Below are positions 55,051 through 58,721 of a stretch of 58,721 nt of DNA, piece by piece. Below the pieces are notes generated by a model. The model searched no databases and was not told the DNA's origin. It worked only from the letters and a program-made list of their open reading frames with translations. Within the stretch, counting starts at the first letter, position 1, and each line of letters opens with the position of its first letter. A program made the translations under genes and the position numbers. This DNA comes from Burkholderia sp. Its GTDB lineage: Bacteria; Pseudomonadota; Gammaproteobacteria; Burkholderiales; Burkholderiaceae. The stretch is taken from the NCBI GenBank assembly GCA_031253835.1, contig JAIRVP010000037.1, positions 1-58,721 on the forward strand, written 5' to 3'.

Positions 55051-56640
55051 ATGCCGAATCTCGCGGCAACGGAAACCAGCGGCGCGGTCAGCAATCGCAC
55101 GCGCACCATCAGCCTCGCGCTGTTTTTTCTGGTCATTGCCTGCGGCATCGTCTATGTCGGCGTTCATCTCAGTGCCGATCTCAGCCCGGTCAAGGAAAGC
55201 TCGGTCCTCCCGTTCCTGCTGCTGATCGTCGCGCTGCTGATCGCGCTCGGCTTCGAATTCGTGAACGGCTTTCACGACACCGCGAACGCGGTCGCGACCG
55301 TCATCTATACGCATTCGCTCGACCCGCACCTCGCGGTCGTCTGGTCGGGCCTGTGGAACCTGTTCGGCGTGCTCGTGTCGAGCGGTGCTGTCGCGTTCGG
55401 CATCCTGCAGTTGCTGCCGGTCGAGCTGATCCTGCAGGTCGGCAGCGGCTCGGGCTTCGCGATGGTGTTCGCGCTGCTGATCGCGGCCGTCACGTGGAAC
55501 CTCGCGACCTGGTATTTCGGACTGCCGTCGTCGAGTTCGCATACGCTCGTCGGCTCGATCATCGGCGTCGGCCTGATGAACCAGCTCGTCAGCGGCCCGT
55601 CGGGAACGAGCGGCGTCGACTGGAACCAGGCGCTCGGCGTCGGCAAGGCGCTGCTGTTCTCGCCGCTGATCGGCTTCGTCCTGTCCGCGCTGGTGCTGTT
55701 GTTGCTGAAGGCGCTCGTGCGCGTGCCGGCGCTGTACCAGGAGCCGAAGGGCAACAAGCCGCCGCCGTTCTGGATCCGCCTGCTGCTGATCCTGACCTGC
55801 ACGGGCGTGTCGTTCGCGCACGGCTCGAACGACGGGCAGAAGGGCATGGGCCTGATCATGCTGATCCTGATCGGCGTGATGCCGACCGCGTACGCGCTGA
55901 ACAAGGCCGTGACGCCGGACCAGACGAGCACGTTCGTCGCGGTCGCGCGCCATGCGTCGACGACGCTCGCCAAGTACGCGGACCCGGCCGTGCAATCCGC
56001 CGATCCGCGTGCCGACGTCGAGGCGTACGTGCGCACGCACAGGCTGACGCCCGTGACGATTCCCGCGCTGGGCAAGCTCACCGACACGATCGCCGACCAG
56101 GTCGCGCAGGCCGGCGGCATCTCGAGCGTGCCGCAGAACCTTGTCGACAACGTGCGCAACAACATGTACGTCGCATCCGAGGCGATCCGCCTGATGGAGA
56201 AGGCGAAGGCGCCGGCGTTCTCGATCGAGGACGCGAGCGCGCTCGAGGCGTTCAAGAAGCAGATGGACCGCGCGACGAAATTCATCCCGACGTGGGTGAA
56301 GGTCGCGGTCGCGATTGCACTCGGCCTCGGCACGATGGTCGGCTGGAAGCGGATCGTCGTGACGGTCGGCGAGAAGATTGGCAAGTCGCATCTCACGTAC
56401 GGGCAGGGCGCATCGGCCGAAGCCGTCGCGATGCTGACGATCGGGATGGCCGACGCGTACGGGTTGCCGGTGTCGACGACGCACGTGCTCGCGTCGGGCG
56501 TGGCCGGCACGATGACGGCGAGCGGCGCGGGCCTGCGCTGGGATACCGTGCGCAACCTCGTGCTCGCGTGGGTGCTGACGCTGCCTGCGTCGATCGCGCT
56601 GTCGGCCGTCCTGTACTGGGCGCTGCACGGGCTGTTCTGA
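55051..56640 (+). CDS. pit: Low-affinity inorganic phosphate transporter (Pit family)
   Basis: 529 residues, about ten to twelve helices in two inverted repeats. The two signature motifs are FVNGFHDTANAVATVIYT at about residue 70 and SFAHGSNDGQKGMGL in the second half; VSTTHVLASG completes the site. Pit transporters bring in metal-phosphate complexes by proton symport. A central soluble loop (about residues 290-410) is longer than in E. coli PitA. The promoter with tandem Pho-box-like repeats suggests PhoB control. Confidence 0.93.
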   Translation: MPNLAATETSGAVSNRTRTISLALFFLVIACGIVYVGVHLSADLSPVKESSVLPFLLLIVALLIALGFEFVNGFHDTANAVATVIYTHSLDPHLAVVWSGLWNLFGVLVSSGAVAFGILQLLPVELILQVGSGSGFAMVFALLIAAVTWNLATWYFGLPSSSSHTLVGSIIGVGLMNQLVSGPSGTSGVDWNQALGVGKALLFSPLIGFVLSALVLLLLKALVRVPALYQEPKGNKPPPFWIRLLLILTCTGVSFAHGSNDGQKGMGLIMLILIGVMPTAYALNKAVTPDQTSTFVAVARHASTTLAKYADPAVQSADPRADVEAYVRTHRLTPVTIPALGKLTDTIADQVAQAGGISSVPQNLVDNVRNNMYVASEAIRLMEKAKAPAFSIEDASALEAFKKQMDRATKFIPTWVKVAVAIALGLGTMVGWKRIVVTVGEKIGKSHLTYGQGASAEAVAMLTIGMADAYGLPVSTTHVLASGVAGTMTASGAGLRWDTVRNLVLAWVLTLPASIALSAVLYWALHGLF

Positions 56641-56662
56641 TTCGCGCCGGGGGGCGCGACGC

Positions 56663-56685
56663 CCGGCCGCGCGACACGCGGCCGG
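56663..56685 (+). terminator. Hairpin between pit and the ABC permease gene
   Basis: Perfect 9-bp arms CCGGCCGCG and CGCGGCCGG around a 5-nt loop; GATTTT appears 8 bp later. A terminator or attenuator within the 81-bp gap, 37 bp before the permease start. Confidence 0.6.
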
Positions 56686-56721
56686 ACCCATCGATTTTCA
56701 ATTCAACACAAGACGCTACCG

Positions 56722-58473
56722 ATGGATATCAGTTTCGATCCGAACCGCACCGCGAACGCCTCGGCGTGGCGCGTGCTGCCCAACCGCTGGGATGCCGTCG
56801 CGTTTCCGCTGATTATCTGCCTGCTCGCGATGGCGATCGTCGGGTTCCATCAGACGATGGCGCCGATCGGCGTGCTGCAGACGCAGAAGATCTCGCTCGA
56901 CCCGTCGAACCTGCCCGAATACGCGTTGCGCACCACGCTGCGGATGCTTGCCGCGATGGTCGCGTCGCTGGTGTTTACGCTCGTCTACGGCACGCTCGCC
57001 GCGAAAAGCCGCCGCGCGGGCATGGTGCTGATCCCGATCCTCGACATCCTGCAGTCGGTGCCGGTGCTCGGCTATATCTCGTTCACCGTCACGTTCTTCC
57101 TCGCGCTGTTCCCGGGCCGCGTGCTCGGCGCGGAGCTCGCGGCGATCTTCGCGATCTTCACGAGCCAGGCGTGGAACATGACGTTCAGCTTCTACCAGTC
57201 GCTGCGCACGGTGCCGCGCGACCTGAGCGAGGTGTCGCGCGGTTTTCACCTGACACCGTGGCAGCGCTTCTGGAAGCTCGAAGTGCCGTTCTCGATGCCG
57301 GGCCTGATCTGGAACATGATGATGTCGATGTCGGGCGGCTGGTTCTTCGTCGTCGCGTCGGAGGCGATCACCGTCGGCAACCAGACCATCACGCTGCCGG
57401 GCATCGGCGCGTATCTCGCGCAGGCGATCTCGGACAAGAACCTCGGCGCGGTCGGCTGGGTGATCGTCGCGATGTCGGTCGTGATCCTTGCGTATGACCA
57501 GTTCCTGTTCCGTCCGCTCGTCGCATGGGCCGACAAGTTCCGGATGGAGAACACCGCGTCGGGCGACGCGCCGCAATCCTGGCTGCTCGACATGATGCGC
57601 CGCACGCACCTGATCCATCAGCTGCTCGTGCCGGCCGGCTGGCTGCTGTCGCAGGTCGCACGGATTCCGCTGCGCCTGCCGTCGCTGAAGGGCACGCGCT
57701 CGCGCGGCGCGTCGGCGCGCCGTTCCTCGCGCATCGGCGACATCGTGTGGGGGGCGTTCGTGATCCTGCTGACCGTGTACGTCGTGTGGCGCGTCGTCAG
57801 CTTCGTCGCGACCGGCGTGACGCTGGGCGAGGTCGGCCACGTGCTCGTGCTCGGGCTCATCACGCTGCTGCGCGTGCTGGTGCTGATCGCGATCGCGTCG
57901 GTGATCTGGGTGCCGCTCGGCGTGCTGATCGGGCTGCGACCGAAGCTGGCCGAGAAGATCCAGCCGCTCGCGCAGTTCCTCGCCGCGTTCCCGGCGAACC
58001 TGCTGTTCCCGGTGTTCGTGATCGTGATCGTCCACTTCCACCTGAATGCGGATATCTGGCTGTCGCCGCTGATCGTGCTCGGCACGCAGTGGTACATCCT
58101 GTTCAACGTGATTGCCGGCGCGATGTCCTATCCGAACGACTACAAGGAAGCGACGAAGAATTTCCGCATCCGCGGCTGGCAGTGGTGGCGGCAGGCGATC
58201 CTGCCCGGCATTTTTCCGTACTACGTGACGGGCGCCATTACCGCATCGGGCGGCGCGTGGAACGCGAGCATCGTGTCCGAATTCGTGCAGTGGGGCGACA
58301 CGAAGGTCGTCGCGCACGGCCTTGGCTCGTACATCGCGCAAACGACCGCCGCCGGCGATTTCCCGAAGATCATCCTGGGCATCGCCGTGATGTCCCTGTT
58401 CGTCACCCTGTTCAACCGTCTGCTGTGGCGTCCGATGTACGCCTATGCGGAATCCCGGCTCCGTCTCGATTGA
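56722..58473 (+). CDS. Double-length ABC permease (two fused BPD domains, nitrate/sulfonate type)
   Basis: 583 residues, the size of two fused permeases. Each half has a set of about six helices and a cytoplasmic ATPase-contact loop: SEVSRGFHLTPWQRFWKLEV with PFSMPG in the first half and KEATKNFRIRGWQWWRQAIL with PGIFP in the second. The halves are joined by a segment rich in Arg/Ser (SLKGTRSRGASARRSSRIGD). No signal peptide. The adjacent ATPase gene starts 11 bp later. No substrate-binding gene is visible in the window, so the transported compound is unknown; the family includes nitrate, sulfonate and bicarbonate importers. Confidence 0.9.
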   Translation: MDISFDPNRTANASAWRVLPNRWDAVAFPLIICLLAMAIVGFHQTMAPIGVLQTQKISLDPSNLPEYALRTTLRMLAAMVASLVFTLVYGTLAAKSRRAGMVLIPILDILQSVPVLGYISFTVTFFLALFPGRVLGAELAAIFAIFTSQAWNMTFSFYQSLRTVPRDLSEVSRGFHLTPWQRFWKLEVPFSMPGLIWNMMMSMSGGWFFVVASEAITVGNQTITLPGIGAYLAQAISDKNLGAVGWVIVAMSVVILAYDQFLFRPLVAWADKFRMENTASGDAPQSWLLDMMRRTHLIHQLLVPAGWLLSQVARIPLRLPSLKGTRSRGASARRSSRIGDIVWGAFVILLTVYVVWRVVSFVATGVTLGEVGHVLVLGLITLLRVLVLIAIASVIWVPLGVLIGLRPKLAEKIQPLAQFLAAFPANLLFPVFVIVIVHFHLNADIWLSPLIVLGTQWYILFNVIAGAMSYPNDYKEATKNFRIRGWQWWRQAILPGIFPYYVTGAITASGGAWNASIVSEFVQWGDTKVVAHGLGSYIAQTTAAGDFPKIILGIAVMSLFVTLFNRLLWRPMYAYAESRLRLD

Positions 58474-58484
58474 GAGTAAGCGCG

Positions 58485-58721
58485 ATGCAACAAAATTCGA
58501 CCGTTATCAACGCACCCGCCAAGACGTCCCAGCCGCTGCAGCCGCCGCGTCTCGGCGAAGAAATCCTGCGCGTCGAGCACGTGAACCGCGGCTTCAACAA
58601 GTCGCAGGGCGAACTGCTCGTGCTCGACGACGCGAACCTGTCGCTGCGCGAAGGCGAGATCGTCGGGCTGCTCGGCCGTTCCGGCTCGGGCAAGTCGACG
58701 CTGCTGCGCATCATCGCCGGC
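58485..58721 (+). CDS. ABC transporter ATPase, 5' part only
   Basis: The first 79 residues are visible; the window ends there. VEHVNRGFNKSQGELLVLDD is the start of the nucleotide-binding domain, and the Walker A motif GRSGSGKST is intact, followed by LLRIIAG. The N-terminal 25 residues (MQQNSTVINAPAKTSQPLQP) form a low-complexity extension. It pairs with the double permease 11 bp upstream. Signature and Walker B motifs lie outside the window. Confidence 0.92.
   Translation, partial: MQQNSTVINAPAKTSQPLQPPRLGEEILRVEHVNRGFNKSQGELLVLDDANLSLREGEIVGLLGRSGSGKSTLLRIIAG

Noticed and set aside
57061..57420. Possible separate permease gene in the first half of the double permease
   Set aside because: The frame is continuous across both BPD domains with no internal stop or ribosome-binding site, so it is one fused protein.
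1..58721. CRISPR array, tRNA/rRNA genes, insertion sequences, prophage or integron attachment sites
   Set aside because: I looked for spaced direct repeats, tRNA T-loop signatures, transposase motifs and integrase genes on both strands and saw none; a covariance-model scan would be the decisive check.

Overview
This GC-rich window looks like accessory-type chromosome from a Burkholderia, most likely the B. cepacia complex. That inference rests on the strong GC bias at third codon positions, the density of LysR/AraC/SDR/MFS genes, a Burkholderia-type general porin and a PiuA-PiuC siderophore operon. I see no rRNA, tRNA, CRISPR array, insertion sequence or prophage. Genes cover nearly the whole window, in short operons of alternating direction, many with a dedicated regulator beside them.

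Layout. 1-3757: Fur-type iron operon (TonB receptor, Sel1 protein, PiuC hydroxylase cut by the window edge). 3908-4605: FitAB/VapBC-type toxin-antitoxin pair. 4732-6066: aspartate carbamoyltransferase with an N-terminal helix-turn-helix and a perfect palindrome in its promoter. 6167-6467: entericidin-like lipoprotein with a strong terminator. 6492-12863: membrane protein, EamA exporter with AraC regulator, MoaF-like/SDR pair, DapB-like protein and another SDR. 12900-16618: CreB-CreC-CreD system with a phased row of cre-tag-like repeats before creD. 16695-22693: RidA, Oxidored-like protein, MFS/LysR pair, small acidic protein, LysR/epimerase pair and a tiny lipoprotein. 22761-27718: all-minus-strand cluster (SDR, LysR with a histone-like tail, EthD-like protein, MHS transporter, DUF2848 protein) that looks like an uncharacterised catabolic unit.

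28121-38687: metallopeptidase, then an apparent amine-catabolism regulon: LuxR regulator, FeaB-like aldehyde dehydrogenase, omega-aminotransferase, APC permease, unknown protein, EutR-family AraC regulator and porin. Four promoters here (before the LuxR, dehydrogenase, permease and porin genes) share a GCCGATTTGCGCT-type box at a nearly fixed distance from a TANNNT -10 element. 38851-43892: sugar-type ABC importer genes lacking an ATPase, with a LacI regulator, a perfect 22-bp operator-like palindrome and a PI-PLC-like enzyme.

43889-50342: alpha/beta-hydrolase pseudogene, LysE exporter, GNAT, old-yellow-enzyme/ArsR pair with palindrome, mono-oxygenase-like gene and HxlR regulator with two identical 19-bp operators exactly 60 bp apart, HAD phosphatase and MFS transporter. 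50430-58721: secreted alpha/beta hydrolase, patatin, cupin, cupredoxin plus Tat-exported metallophosphoesterase, Pit phosphate transporter with a four-repeat Pho-box-like array, and a double-length ABC permease followed by the start of its ATPase.

The recurrent theme is local regulation that can be read from the DNA: perfect palindromes or phased repeats sit beside a matching regulator in at least six places. The two strongest candidates for something undescribed are the self-regulating ATCase and the four-promoter amine regulon. All functional statements are from reading sequence; no database search was run.
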